Numbered from the stretch's first letter, positions 1-5,118 are shown. The stretch is 5,118 nucleotides of DNA from Desulfobacterales bacterium (GCA_012974475.1 JAAXQD010000075.1:1-5118), one strand, 5' to 3'. Notes: generated by a model from the letters alone, not told the origin. Numbers and translations are program-made.

Positions 1-626
1 CTGCAAACATCGACGAAATTAAGGAAGCACACAGCATGGGGATGGTTGACGGCGTTACGACCAATCCAAGTCTCATAGCCAAAGAAGGTCGAGACTTTGA
101 AGAGATTATCAAAGAAATCTGCGAAATCGTGAACGGCCCCATCAGCGCTGAGGTTATCAGCATCGATGCCGAAGGTATGGTTAAAGAGGCCCGTGAACTC
201 TCAAAAATCCATGACAATATCGTGGTAAAAATTCCCTTGCTGGTGGACGGTTTAAAGGCGACACGAATACTTGCCGAAGAAGGGATCAAGACGAACGTAA
301 CGCTGGTTTTTTCTCCGTTGCAGGCGCTGATGGCGGCCAAAGCCGGGGCGACCTATGTAAGCCCCTTCATCGGTCGCCTGGATGACATTTCCCAGGAAGG
401 TCTTCTGCTGGTGGAGCAGATCGTTGAAATTTACAGCAACTACGCATACGATACGGAAATCATTGTGGCAAGTATTCGCAATCCGCTGCATGTGCTGGAA
501 TCGGCGTTAATGGGCGCCGACATCGCCACCATTCCCTTTAGTGTTCTCAGTAAGTTGGCGGCCCATCCCTTGACCGATAAAGGGCTCAAGGCATTTCTGG
601 ACGACTGGAATCAGGCCAAAAAATAG
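1..626 (+). CDS. tal: Transaldolase (TalC/FSA-type), 5' end outside the window
   Basis: Transaldolase of the short (about 215-residue) class, which moves a dihydroxyacetone unit between sugar phosphates in the non-oxidative pentose phosphate pathway in the cytosol. The first ATG in the window (36) is not the start. The frame is open to the left edge and reads ANIDEIKEAHS just before it, which matches the usual family N-terminus (DTANIDEI...), so about 7 residues are missing. Family hallmarks are visible: GVTTNPSLIAKEG near the N-terminus; the IVVKIP strand, whose Lys (codon 228-230) is the expected Schiff-base lysine; then TNVTLVFSPLQALMAAKAGA and YVSPFIGRLDDI; and a late ASIRNP motif. Only 18 bases separate it from pgsA, so the two are probably co-transcribed. 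The short class includes true transaldolases and fructose-6-phosphate aldolases. The NVTLVFS version favours transaldolase, but activity cannot be settled from sequence alone. Confidence 0.93.
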   Translation, partial: ANIDEIKEAHSMGMVDGVTTNPSLIAKEGRDFEEIIKEICEIVNGPISAEVISIDAEGMVKEARELSKIHDNIVVKIPLLVDGLKATRILAEEGIKTNVTLVFSPLQALMAAKAGATYVSPFIGRLDDISQEGLLLVEQIVEIYSNYAYDTEIIVASIRNPLHVLESALMGADIATIPFSVLSKLAAHPLTDKGLKAFLDDWNQAKK

Positions 627-644
627 ATTAAAAAAAGTGATGCC

Positions 645-1211
645 ATGTTTCAACGGGGACAAATCAAAAACATACTGAGCCATCCCAACAGCTTGACCCT
701 GTTTCGAGTTGCTGCGGTGCCGATCATTGTGATTCTGCTTTTGTTTCCCAATAGACTCTGTTCATTCATTTCCGCACTGGTTTTCAGCGCGGCGGCCATA
801 ACCGATTTTCTGGACGGATTTTTTGCACGGAAAAGGGGACTGGAATCCAACTTCGGCAAGGTCATGGACCCCATTGCCGACAAGGTTTTGATGTCGACGT
901 CTTTTATCATGCTGGCCTCTCTCCAATGGATTCCGGCCTGGATTGTCTGCATTATTATCGGACGGGAAATTGCCGTAACCGGTTTGAGAAATATTATCGC
1001 TCAAAAGGATAAAGATTTATCCGCATCCAGCCTCGGAAAATATAAAACCGGATTTCAGATTGCGTCCATTATTCCACTAATGATACATTACCCGTATCTT
1101 GCCATCGATTTTCATGCAATCGGGTCCATATTCCTATGGATAGCCTTGGTATTAACGGTCTGGTCGGGTGCAGATTATTTTATTAGGTTCAGAGGCCTTC
1201 TCAAACTGTAA
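645..1211 (+). CDS. pgsA: CDP-diacylglycerol--glycerol-3-phosphate 3-phosphatidyltransferase
   Basis: Inner-membrane enzyme that transfers the phosphatidyl group from CDP-diacylglycerol to glycerol 3-phosphate, the committed step to phosphatidylglycerol and cardiolipin. The full CDP-alcohol phosphotransferase signature is present: D54-x2-D57-G58-x2-A61-R62-x8-G71-x3-D75-x3-D79, with the four metal- and CDP-binding aspartates intact. The later GREIAVTGLRNIIAQKDK and SASSLGKYKT segments are characteristic of PgsA rather than of phosphatidylserine or cardiolipin synthases. Hydrophobic stretches near residues 21-34, 40-53, 82-106, 138-150 and 158-173 fit a multi-pass membrane protein. The length of 188 aa is normal. 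The ATG at 645 has only a weak purine-rich leader. The frame is closed by the tal stop at 624-626, and an overlapping ATG at 640 is out of frame, so 645 is the best start. It follows tal closely, and no terminator separates it from the downstream tRNAs. Confidence 0.95.
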   Translation: MFQRGQIKNILSHPNSLTLFRVAAVPIIVILLLFPNRLCSFISALVFSAAAITDFLDGFFARKRGLESNFGKVMDPIADKVLMSTSFIMLASLQWIPAWIVCIIIGREIAVTGLRNIIAQKDKDLSASSLGKYKTGFQIASIIPLMIHYPYLAIDFHAIGSIFLWIALVLTVWSGADYFIRFRGLLKL

Positions 1212-1220
1212 ATTTTTCTA

Positions 1221-1249
1221 TTGACAAAATCGAATAGTTTGTCTATGAA
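1221..1249 (+). promoter_or_regulatory. Sigma-70-type promoter of the tRNA-Gly/tRNA-Cys unit
   Basis: A perfect -35 box TTGACA (1221-1226) and a -10 box TATGAA (1244-1249, 4 of 6 consensus) are separated by exactly 17 bases. Transcription would start near 1256, a few bases before the tRNA-Gly 5' end at 1264. The box lies 10 bases after the pgsA stop, so the tRNAs can be made independently of the upstream genes. Two inverted repeats overlap this promoter (see findings). The assignment rests on sequence only. Confidence 0.72.
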
Positions 1250-1263
1250 AACAAGACTATTGA

Positions 1264-1338
1264 GCGGGAATAACTCAGTGGTAGAGTGCGACCTTGCCAA
1301 GGTCGAAGTCGCGGGTTCAAATCCCGTTTCCCGCTCCA
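1264..1338 (+). tRNA. tRNA-Gly (anticodon GCC)
   Basis: The complete cloverleaf can be read directly. The acceptor stem is GCGGGAA with TTCCCGC, and the D-arm is ACTC/GAGT. The anticodon stem is CGACC/GGTCG around the loop TTGCCAA, with the anticodon GCC at 1296-1298. The T-arm is GCGGG-TTCAAAT-CCCGT with one G-U pair. The discriminator is T, and the CCA tail is encoded at 1336-1338. The length of 75 bases with CCA is typical for tRNA-Gly. It decodes GGC/GGU. It is 7 bases from tRNA-Cys, so the two are processed from one transcript. Confidence 0.97.
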
Positions 1339-1345
1339 TTTTTTT

Positions 1346-1420
1346 GGCGGCATAGCCAAGTGGTAAGGCAGCGGTCTGCAAAACCGCTATTCACCAGTTC
1401 GAATCTGGTTGCCGCCTCCA
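1346..1420 (+). tRNA. tRNA-Cys (anticodon GCA)
   Basis: The complete cloverleaf has an acceptor stem of GGCGGCA with TGCCGCC and a D-arm of GCC/GGC. The anticodon stem is GCGGT/ACCGC around the loop CTGCAAA, with the anticodon GCA at 1378-1380. The T-arm is ACCAG-TTCGAAT-CTGGT. The discriminator is U73, a known identity element of tRNA-Cys, and the CCA is encoded (1418-1420). It is the last tRNA before the terminator at 1431. A degraded sequence resembling it lies about 640 bases downstream at 1975-2056. Confidence 0.97.
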
Positions 1421-1430
1421 AAATATTATT

Positions 1431-1473
1431 AAGGGTTTATCGGTATATTCATTTACTTATAAACCCTTTTTTT
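1431..1473 (+). terminator. Rho-independent terminator of the tRNA unit
   Basis: A perfect 10-bp stem (AAGGGTTTAT at 1431-1440 with ATAAACCCTT at 1459-1468) encloses an 18-base loop and runs into seven consecutive T (1467-1473). It lies 10 bases after the tRNA-Cys CCA end. It probably ends transcripts starting at the tRNA promoter as well as read-through from tal-pgsA. Confidence 0.85.
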
Positions 1474-1784
1474 ATTGTTTGCTTTAAGTCTCAAAACACC
1501 CCTTGCCATACGTTTGAGAATCACTCTAAGCCACAAATTGAAATCAATGGGAGCCCGGGCTAAACGTTCTGGATAAATTGCAATGGTATCATTTATATGA
1601 TATGCACGGTTATATACAAAAATCGAGTTTCGTACGCTATTATTTTCGCAAACGCATCTTGGGCGACGTTTAAATCTGATTTTGGCACGGAAGTATTTAT
1701 CTTAAATGGAGCCCTGACACAGGAATCGGTCCAAAAGGCGCGTTTTGCAAAGGTCTCTTACATAAACTGCGGGGTATCAGTATT
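1474..1784. other. Gene-poor stretch after the tRNA terminator
   Basis: No convincing gene was found on either strand. It contains a 10-base perfect palindrome AGCCCGGGCT (1552-1561). It also contains a short hairpin-forming inverted repeat, TATCAT/ATGATA (1587-1592 and 1597-1602) with a TTAT loop. A 76-codon open frame beginning inside that hairpin (1597) has no ribosome binding site and no recognisable product. The 9-mer GCTTTAAGT at 1481-1489 recurs at 2120-2128 after the second terminator. Confidence 0.5.
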
Positions 1785-1892
1785 ATGGAAAACATATTGG
1801 GTGAGCTATGGATGTTCAAACTTATGAGTATCGTCGGGGCGGTATATCTGATCTATTTTTTCATTAAAGACCGTCGGGGAAAAAAAGATTAA
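1785..1892 (+). CDS. Possible 35-aa single-pass membrane microprotein
   Basis: A 35-codon frame starts MENILGELWMFKLM and then has a hydrophobic stretch (about residues 13-27, SIVGAVYLIYFFI) and a positively charged tail, KDRRGKKD. This is the usual layout of a small inner-membrane protein with a cytoplasmic C-terminus. A GGGG at 1771-1774 lies ten bases before the ATG at 1785. An alternative ATG at 1812 (residue 10) has a better-placed GGTGAG ahead of it. The frame is open further upstream to a stop at 1677-1679, but without ATG, GTG or TTG, so the gene could also be the remaining 3' end of a longer, decayed one. I do not recognise a family. It stands alone between the tRNA terminator and the tRNA-like remnant. 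Support is the composition only; a chance frame is possible. Confidence 0.35.
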   Translation: MENILGELWMFKLMSIVGAVYLIYFFIKDRRGKKD

Positions 1893-1904
1893 ACATTATT
1901 TCTT

Positions 1905-1931
1905 TTGACCGTAAACCAGAAGCGGTAAAAA
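1905..1931 (+). promoter_or_regulatory. Weak promoter candidate ahead of the tRNA-like sequence
   Basis: TTGACC (1905-1910, 5 of 6 to the -35 consensus) is followed after a short 15-base spacer by TAAAAA (1926-1931, 4 of 6 to the -10 consensus). A transcript from here would include the tRNA-like sequence and end at the terminator at 2069-2110. The spacer is shorter than optimal, so this is tentative. Confidence 0.2.
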
Positions 1932-1974
1932 AATTGGATGGCCATCTGTCACGGATAACATCATGCCCATAAAA

Positions 1975-2056
1975 ACCGGTGGTGTTGCGCGGGGTTAAAG
2001 GTACGAGACAGCGGTTGTCAACCCTGCTGTTCACCGGTTCGAATCGGGTTGTCGGT
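1975..2056 (+). pseudogene. Degenerate tRNA-like sequence, probable tRNA-Cys relative
   Basis: The last 30 bases (2027-2056) match the last 30 acceptor/T-arm bases of the nearby tRNA-Cys (1387-1416) at 24 positions without gaps, including GTTCGAATC. The 5' side also aligns: GGTGGTG at 1978 against GGCGGCA, and AGCGGT at 2010-2015 against the same string in tRNA-Cys, with about 8 extra bases in the D-arm region. A T-arm (ACCGG-TTCGAAT-CGGGT, one mismatch) directly adjoins a 3' acceptor-like strand. That strand pairs with 1975-1981, though three of the seven pairs are G-U. The anticodon-like stem has a loop TTGTCAA (GTC in the anticodon place) and a 2-base bulge. There is no CCA, and the D-arm is poor. 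It is therefore unlikely to be a working tRNA. Part of the similarity is the general conservation of T-arms. Confidence 0.6.
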
Positions 2057-2068
2057 TTTAAATAAATA

Positions 2069-2110
2069 AAAAAGGCTTACAAATAAAATCAAAAAGTTGT
2101 AGGCCTTTTT
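2069..2110 (+). terminator. Rho-independent terminator after the tRNA-like sequence
   Basis: AAAAAGGCTTACAA (2069-2082) pairs with TTGTAGGCCTTTTT (2097-2110), giving 14 bp with one G-U pair, a 14-base loop and a terminal run of five T. The A-run on the 5' side also gives a T-run on the other strand, so it may work in both directions. It insulates dapL from upstream transcription. It sits at the same distance from the tRNA-like sequence as the first terminator does from tRNA-Cys. Confidence 0.75.
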
Positions 2111-2202
2111 CAATTAATCGCTTTAAGTTATGAAAGTTCGAAAAAGATGGATTTTCTCTGTTTATTACACCATCGACATTTATCCGTAAGAATTGATTCA
2201 GG

Positions 2203-2231
2203 TTGACGGTTTAAAAGGTTTAAGATATTAA
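2203..2231 (+). promoter_or_regulatory. Promoter candidate for the dapL-protease unit
   Basis: TTGACG (2203-2208, 5 of 6 to consensus) and TATTAA (2226-2231, 4 of 6) are 17 bases apart. The predicted start near 2238 would give a leader of about 45 bases before the dapL ATG. That is too short for a lysine riboswitch, and none was seen. The position between a terminator and the first gene supports the call. Confidence 0.55.
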
Positions 2232-2281
2232 TTCCGCTGGTTATAGAAAACAATACACGCATTTCAATGAAAGGTTAAATC

Positions 2282-3523
2282 ATGATCCGAATCAATGAAA
2301 ACTATCTAAAACTTCAATCTTCTTATCTGTTCGTAGAGATTGCCAATCGGGTCTCGGCGTATCAAAAAGAGAACCCGAATGCCGAAATCATACGACTGGG
2401 AATCGGGGACGTCACCCTGCCGCTGCCGCCGGCTTGCATCGAAGCATTCAAGGCGGGTGTCGAGGAAATGGCTTCGGATGCCACTTTCCGTGGATACGGG
2501 CCGGAACGGGGATATGCTTTCTTAAGGGAAACCATCGCTTTCAACGATTATCAATTCCGGGGAACTGATATCCATTCGGATGAAATCTTTGTCAGCGACG
2601 GTGCCAAATGCGATACCGGCAATATCCAGGAGCTCTTTGCCGGGGACATCCGTCTGGCGATTCCGGATCCGGTGTATCCGGTGTATCTGGACACCAACGT
2701 CATGGCCGGTCGAACCGGGAATTTCAACCATGGGAGGTACGACGACATTCTATATTTGGAAAGCCTGCCTGAAAACGGGTTTGTTCCACCCCTCCCTGAA
2801 GCGCCGGTGGACCTGATTTACCTGTGTTTCCCAAACAACCCAACCGGTGCGACCATATCCAAAGACACTTTGAAAAAATGGGTCGATTTTGCCCGTGAAA
2901 ACAAGGCGCTGATTCTATATGATGCGGCCTACGAAGCATTCGTCCGGGACCCAATCCTTCCCCGTTCGATTTTCGAGATAGACGGGGCCCGAGATGTGGC
3001 CATCGAGTTCAGGAGTTTTTCCAAAACCGCCGGTTTCACCGGTACCCGGTGTGCCTATACCGTGATTCCCAAACGCTGCATGGCTTATGACAACAGCGGT
3101 CAAAAGCATTCTTTACATTCGTTGTGGAATCGGCGACAATCGACCAAATTCAACGGCGTCTCTTATCCGGTTCAGAAAGCTGCTGAAGCGACGTATAGTG
3201 AACAAGGAAAAGCCCAGATCATCGAAATGACAGACTATTATCTGAAAAATGCAGCCCTGATCCGAAAGGAGATGGAAGGGCTGGGTTTTGAATTTGTCGG
3301 CGGTGAAAACTCACCGTATATCTGGATAAACTGTAAAAGGGATGCCTGGAAGTTTTTCGATCTTCTGCTTAAAACGGCCGGCGTCGTAACAACTCCGGGG
3401 CCTGGATTCGGCAAGTGTGGCGAGGGCTTTATCCGTATCAGCGCCTTTAACAGTTATGAAAACGTTGAAAAAGCCATGGGACGGATCAGGGACGCTCTGA
3501 GCGGGTCCAGTGTTGAACAATGA
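2282..3523 (+). CDS. dapL: LL-diaminopimelate aminotransferase
   Basis: PLP-dependent cytosolic enzyme that converts tetrahydrodipicolinate and glutamate directly to LL-diaminopimelate, bypassing the succinylase or acetylase branches of lysine and peptidoglycan synthesis. At 413 aa it has the usual length. The N-terminus INENYLKLQSSYLF, then RLGIGDVTLPLP, FRGYGPERGY, FVSDGAKCDTGNIQE, DPVYPVYLDTNVMAGRTG, IYLCFPNNPTGA and EFRSFSKTAGFTGTRCAYT are strongly DapL-like. K248 in SFSKTAG is the PLP Schiff-base lysine, and the WNRRQSTKFNGVSYPVQ segment is also typical. One departure is P374 in TTPGPGFG, where I recall Ser (PGSGFG) in most family members. The start at 2282 has GAAAGG (2269-2274) seven bases ahead. 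Its stop overlaps the next gene's start (ATGA), which implies translational coupling. Within the window it is the only lysine-pathway gene. Confidence 0.95.
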   Translation: MIRINENYLKLQSSYLFVEIANRVSAYQKENPNAEIIRLGIGDVTLPLPPACIEAFKAGVEEMASDATFRGYGPERGYAFLRETIAFNDYQFRGTDIHSDEIFVSDGAKCDTGNIQELFAGDIRLAIPDPVYPVYLDTNVMAGRTGNFNHGRYDDILYLESLPENGFVPPLPEAPVDLIYLCFPNNPTGATISKDTLKKWVDFARENKALILYDAAYEAFVRDPILPRSIFEIDGARDVAIEFRSFSKTAGFTGTRCAYTVIPKRCMAYDNSGQKHSLHSLWNRRQSTKFNGVSYPVQKAAEATYSEQGKAQIIEMTDYYLKNAALIRKEMEGLGFEFVGGENSPYIWINCKRDAWKFFDLLLKTAGVVTTPGPGFGKCGEGFIRISAFNSYENVEKAMGRIRDALSGSSVEQ

Positions 3524-4980
3524 AATTTAAAAACACCATACTTCTTGCGGGTTTTGTAATTCTGGCGGTGGCCGGCTGTGGGAAATACGCTGCCGAAACA
3601 GAAGTGTCAACCGGCTACATGATACCGCTGGTAAAGAAGATACAGCCGGCAGTTGTGACCCTGGTGGCCTACGATGCCGACCGGAACGTGACCAACCAGG
3701 GGAGCGGTTTTTTTGTGGATAAAAAAGGTCATCTGATCACGAATTACCATGTTCTCGACGGTGCGTATGCTGCCGATGTAAAAACCTACGACGGCGTAAA
3801 GCATCCCATCGAGCTGGTTGTGGCTGAAAATAAACTTTCAGATCTAATCAAGGTACGGGTAAAAATACCGGAAGCGGCCATTCACTGGGTCTCCGTCAGT
3901 GAAACCGAGCCGTCTATTGGTGAGCGCGTTATGGTGGTAGGGAGCCCCATGGGGCTTGAACAGACGGTGAGCGAAGGCATTGTATCAGCGGTTCGGGAGC
4001 TGCCGGTTGTGGGAAAGGTTTTCCAGTTGTCGGCGCCGATTTCTCCGGGTTCCAGCGGGAGTCCTGTGGTAAATATGAGCGGTAACGTGATTGGAGTGAT
4101 TTCATTCCAAGCGGTGAAAGGGCAGAATCTCAATTTTGCTGTCTCCGGCAAGGGGATACTCGATTTAAAACAGAATGAGACGTTAAAAACACTGTCGGAA
4201 TGGACCTACGATATCAATAAGAGGACACCCAGATTAGCCGAAGAACTGTGTAAAAAAGGATTTAATTTTTCCATCAGAGGAGAATTTAAAGACGCGCTCA
4301 ATTACTATAAAGAGGCCACGGAGAAAAGTCCGGACGATACCCTTGCGTGGTATGGCCTGGGAAGCTGCTATGATGGGCTGGATAAACCGGAAGACGCCAT
4401 AGTGGCGTATCAGCAGGCCGTTCGAATCGATCCGGAAAATGCCGACGCGCATTATAACCTGGGGCGCTACTATCGCAAACTGGGTCGCTATGAGGACGCC
4501 ATTGAAACCTATCATCAGGCTATCGAAGTAGATCCGGATCATGCAGCCTCCTACTTTGACCTGGGAATGTTATACGGGAAGCTGGAAGAATTCGAAAATG
4601 GAGAGCAGTCATTTAAGCAGGTTCTGCGAATCAATCCCGATCATGCACCCACGCACCATTACATGGGCTTGATCTACAATGGGATGGGTCGCTACGATGA
4701 TGCGGCCGAATCCTGTAAAAAAGCCTTGAAGATCAATCCGAATTCAGCGCCGACACTATACAACCTGGGGATTGCATATGGCGGACTGGGTAAAAGCAGA
4801 CAAGAAATGGAAGCCTTTAAACAGGCGATCCGGGTTGATCCGGATTTTGCCCCGGCCCATTATAATATGGGGATTATCTACCTCATCAACAGCGATAAGG
4901 CAGCGGCCCTGGAAGAATATAAAATTTTAAAAGTGCTCGACCAGAATATGGCTGAAGTGCTATTCGAACGGATTTACTAG
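3520..4980 (+). CDS. Predicted lipoprotein: HtrA/trypsin-like serine protease with C-terminal TPR repeats
   Basis: 486 aa in three parts. Residues 1-20 are a lipoprotein signal (MKFKN, hydrophobic core, lipobox VAGC with Cys20), so the protein should be anchored in the envelope facing the periplasm; Gly at +2 does not signal inner-membrane retention. Residues 35-215 are a trypsin/HtrA (S1C-like) fold with GSGFFVD, H77 in TNYHV, a probable D108 in SDLIKV, GSPMGLEQTVSEGIVSA, and S179 in SPGSSGSPVVN, followed by GNVIGVISF and LNFAVS. The triad appears complete, with GSSGS instead of the classical GNSGG. Residues about 240-477 form seven TPR units in exact 34-residue register (ends near 273, 307, 341, 375, 409, 443, 477). 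There is no PDZ domain, so the TPRs probably provide protein binding. It starts inside dapL (ATGA overlap) without a clear ribosome site, which fits coupled translation. The substrate is unknown, and proteolysis is inferred from motifs. Confidence 0.88.
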   Translation: MKFKNTILLAGFVILAVAGCGKYAAETEVSTGYMIPLVKKIQPAVVTLVAYDADRNVTNQGSGFFVDKKGHLITNYHVLDGAYAADVKTYDGVKHPIELVVAENKLSDLIKVRVKIPEAAIHWVSVSETEPSIGERVMVVGSPMGLEQTVSEGIVSAVRELPVVGKVFQLSAPISPGSSGSPVVNMSGNVIGVISFQAVKGQNLNFAVSGKGILDLKQNETLKTLSEWTYDINKRTPRLAEELCKKGFNFSIRGEFKDALNYYKEATEKSPDDTLAWYGLGSCYDGLDKPEDAIVAYQQAVRIDPENADAHYNLGRYYRKLGRYEDAIETYHQAIEVDPDHAASYFDLGMLYGKLEEFENGEQSFKQVLRINPDHAPTHHYMGLIYNGMGRYDDAAESCKKALKINPNSAPTLYNLGIAYGGLGKSRQEMEAFKQAIRVDPDFAPAHYNMGIIYLINSDKAAALEEYKILKVLDQNMAEVLFERIY

Positions 4981-5007
4981 CAGTATTTTAAATTTTATTT
5001 AATCTTG

Positions 5008-5032
5008 AAAAACCTGGTCCTCTGGACCAGGT
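5008..5032 (-). terminator. Hairpin terminator oriented for a minus-strand gene
   Basis: A perfect 9-bp stem, ACCTGGTCC (5012-5020) with GGACCAGGT (5024-5032), has a TCT loop. The A-run lies on its left (5008-5012), so the U-run appears only when read from the minus strand. On the + strand the stem is followed by CAGAG. It therefore best serves a convergent gene located beyond the right edge, though the stable stem might also slow transcripts of the protease gene, which ends 31 bases before the stem. Confidence 0.65.
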
Positions 5033-5037
5033 CAGAG

Positions 5038-5059
5038 TTCTCCGGCTCAGCCTGGAGAA
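5038..5059. other. Second hairpin next to the convergent terminator
   Basis: TTCTCCGG (5038-5045) pairs with CTGGAGAA (5052-5059), 8 bp with one G-U pair and a six-base loop CTCAGC. There is no T-run on either side. It lies six bases after the preceding hairpin and may be part of the 3' end of either transcript or an intergenic repeat. Confidence 0.45.
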
Positions 5060-5069
5060 ACGCTGCAAG

Positions 5070-5110
5070 AGTTTGAAGTGAACTAAAGTTTAAAGTGAGC
5101 TAAAGTTAAG
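5070..5110. repeat. 17-base tandem repeat, about 2.4 copies
   Basis: The unit AGTTTGAAGTGAACTAA (5070-5086) is followed by AGTTTAAAGTGAGCTAA (5087-5103), which differs at two positions. A partial third unit begins at 5104 (AGTTAAGG). It is non-coding, rich in AAAGT, and lies in the intergenic space near the right edge, so the array may have further context outside the window. Confidence 0.7.
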
Positions 5111-5118
5111 GAATTCTG

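Noticed and set aside
1175..1381. Minus-strand open frame of 68 codons containing METGFEPATSTLARSHSTTELFP-like text
   Set aside because: It is the antisense of the tRNA-Gly/tRNA-Cys genes. Strings such as TGFEPATSTLARSHSTTEL are well-known artefactual proteins produced by reading tRNA genes backwards.
1552..1561. Palindrome AGCCCGGGCT as an operator
   Set aside because: A single 10-base palindrome with no promoter boxes beside it; it may be chance.
1294..1563. Plus-strand open frame of 89 codons
   Set aside because: It begins inside the tRNA-Gly anticodon arm, reads through tRNA-Cys and crosses the terminator hairpin, so it cannot be a normal gene.
1683..1700. Possible sigma-54 promoter at TGGCACGGAAGTATT
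   Set aside because: The -24 element TGGCACG is perfect, but the position of the -12 GC reads TT, so the essential second half is absent.
1597..1827. Plus-strand open frame of 76 codons
   Set aside because: No ribosome binding site, start inside a small hairpin, no recognisable domain, and irregular composition. It also overlaps the more plausible microprotein frame.
2130..2189. A 19-codon frame (MKVRKRWIFSVYYTIDIYP) upstream of dapL as a leader peptide
   Set aside because: No ribosome site, it lies upstream of the proposed dapL promoter, and it has no lysine run or attenuator hairpin after it.
2111..2281. Lysine riboswitch ahead of dapL
   Set aside because: The space between the terminator and the start is about 170 bases, and after the proposed promoter only about 45. 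No long paired leader structure was seen.

Overview
The window looks like chromosomal DNA of a Gram-negative bacterium, most likely a deltaproteobacterium (Desulfobacterota, Desulfobacterales-like). That placement is an inference from protein style (a short transaldolase of the TalC/FSA type, an LL-diaminopimelate aminotransferase, a lipoprotein HtrA-like protease with TPRs) and has not been confirmed by any search. All recognisable genes lie on the + strand. No CRISPR array, insertion sequence, transposase or integrase was seen.

Left part (1-1473): the 3' portion of a transaldolase gene (its start lies left of the window) is followed after 18 bases by pgsA, which makes phosphatidylglycerol phosphate. 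Ten bases after pgsA there is a good sigma-70-type promoter, then tRNA-Gly(GCC) and tRNA-Cys(GCA), both with encoded CCA, closed by a strong intrinsic terminator. Since no terminator is visible after pgsA, transcripts from the two protein genes could also run through the tRNAs to the same terminator.

Middle part (1474-2281): about 800 bases without a conventional gene. It holds a possible 35-codon membrane microprotein gene (1785-1892). It also holds a degenerate tRNA-like sequence (1975-2056) that resembles the intact tRNA-Cys, followed by its own intrinsic terminator. The tRNA 3' end, the terminator and a following 9-base identity (GCTTTAAGT) recur with a nearly constant offset of 639-640 bases. 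This suggests an old segmental duplication or the scar of an element inserted at tRNA-Cys. It is the most unusual part of the window.

Right part (2282-4980): a promoter candidate precedes a two-gene unit. dapL makes LL-diaminopimelate for lysine and peptidoglycan. It overlaps by 4 bases (ATGA) a gene for a predicted lipoprotein that joins a trypsin/HtrA-type serine protease domain to seven 34-residue TPR repeats, with no PDZ domain. The coupling suggests coordinated expression of a cell-wall precursor enzyme and an envelope protease or scaffold; a functional link is only inferred.

Right edge (4981-5118): a perfect 9-bp hairpin with its T-run on the minus strand suggests a convergent gene beyond the window. 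It is followed by a second hairpin and a 17-base tandem repeat of about 2.4 copies.
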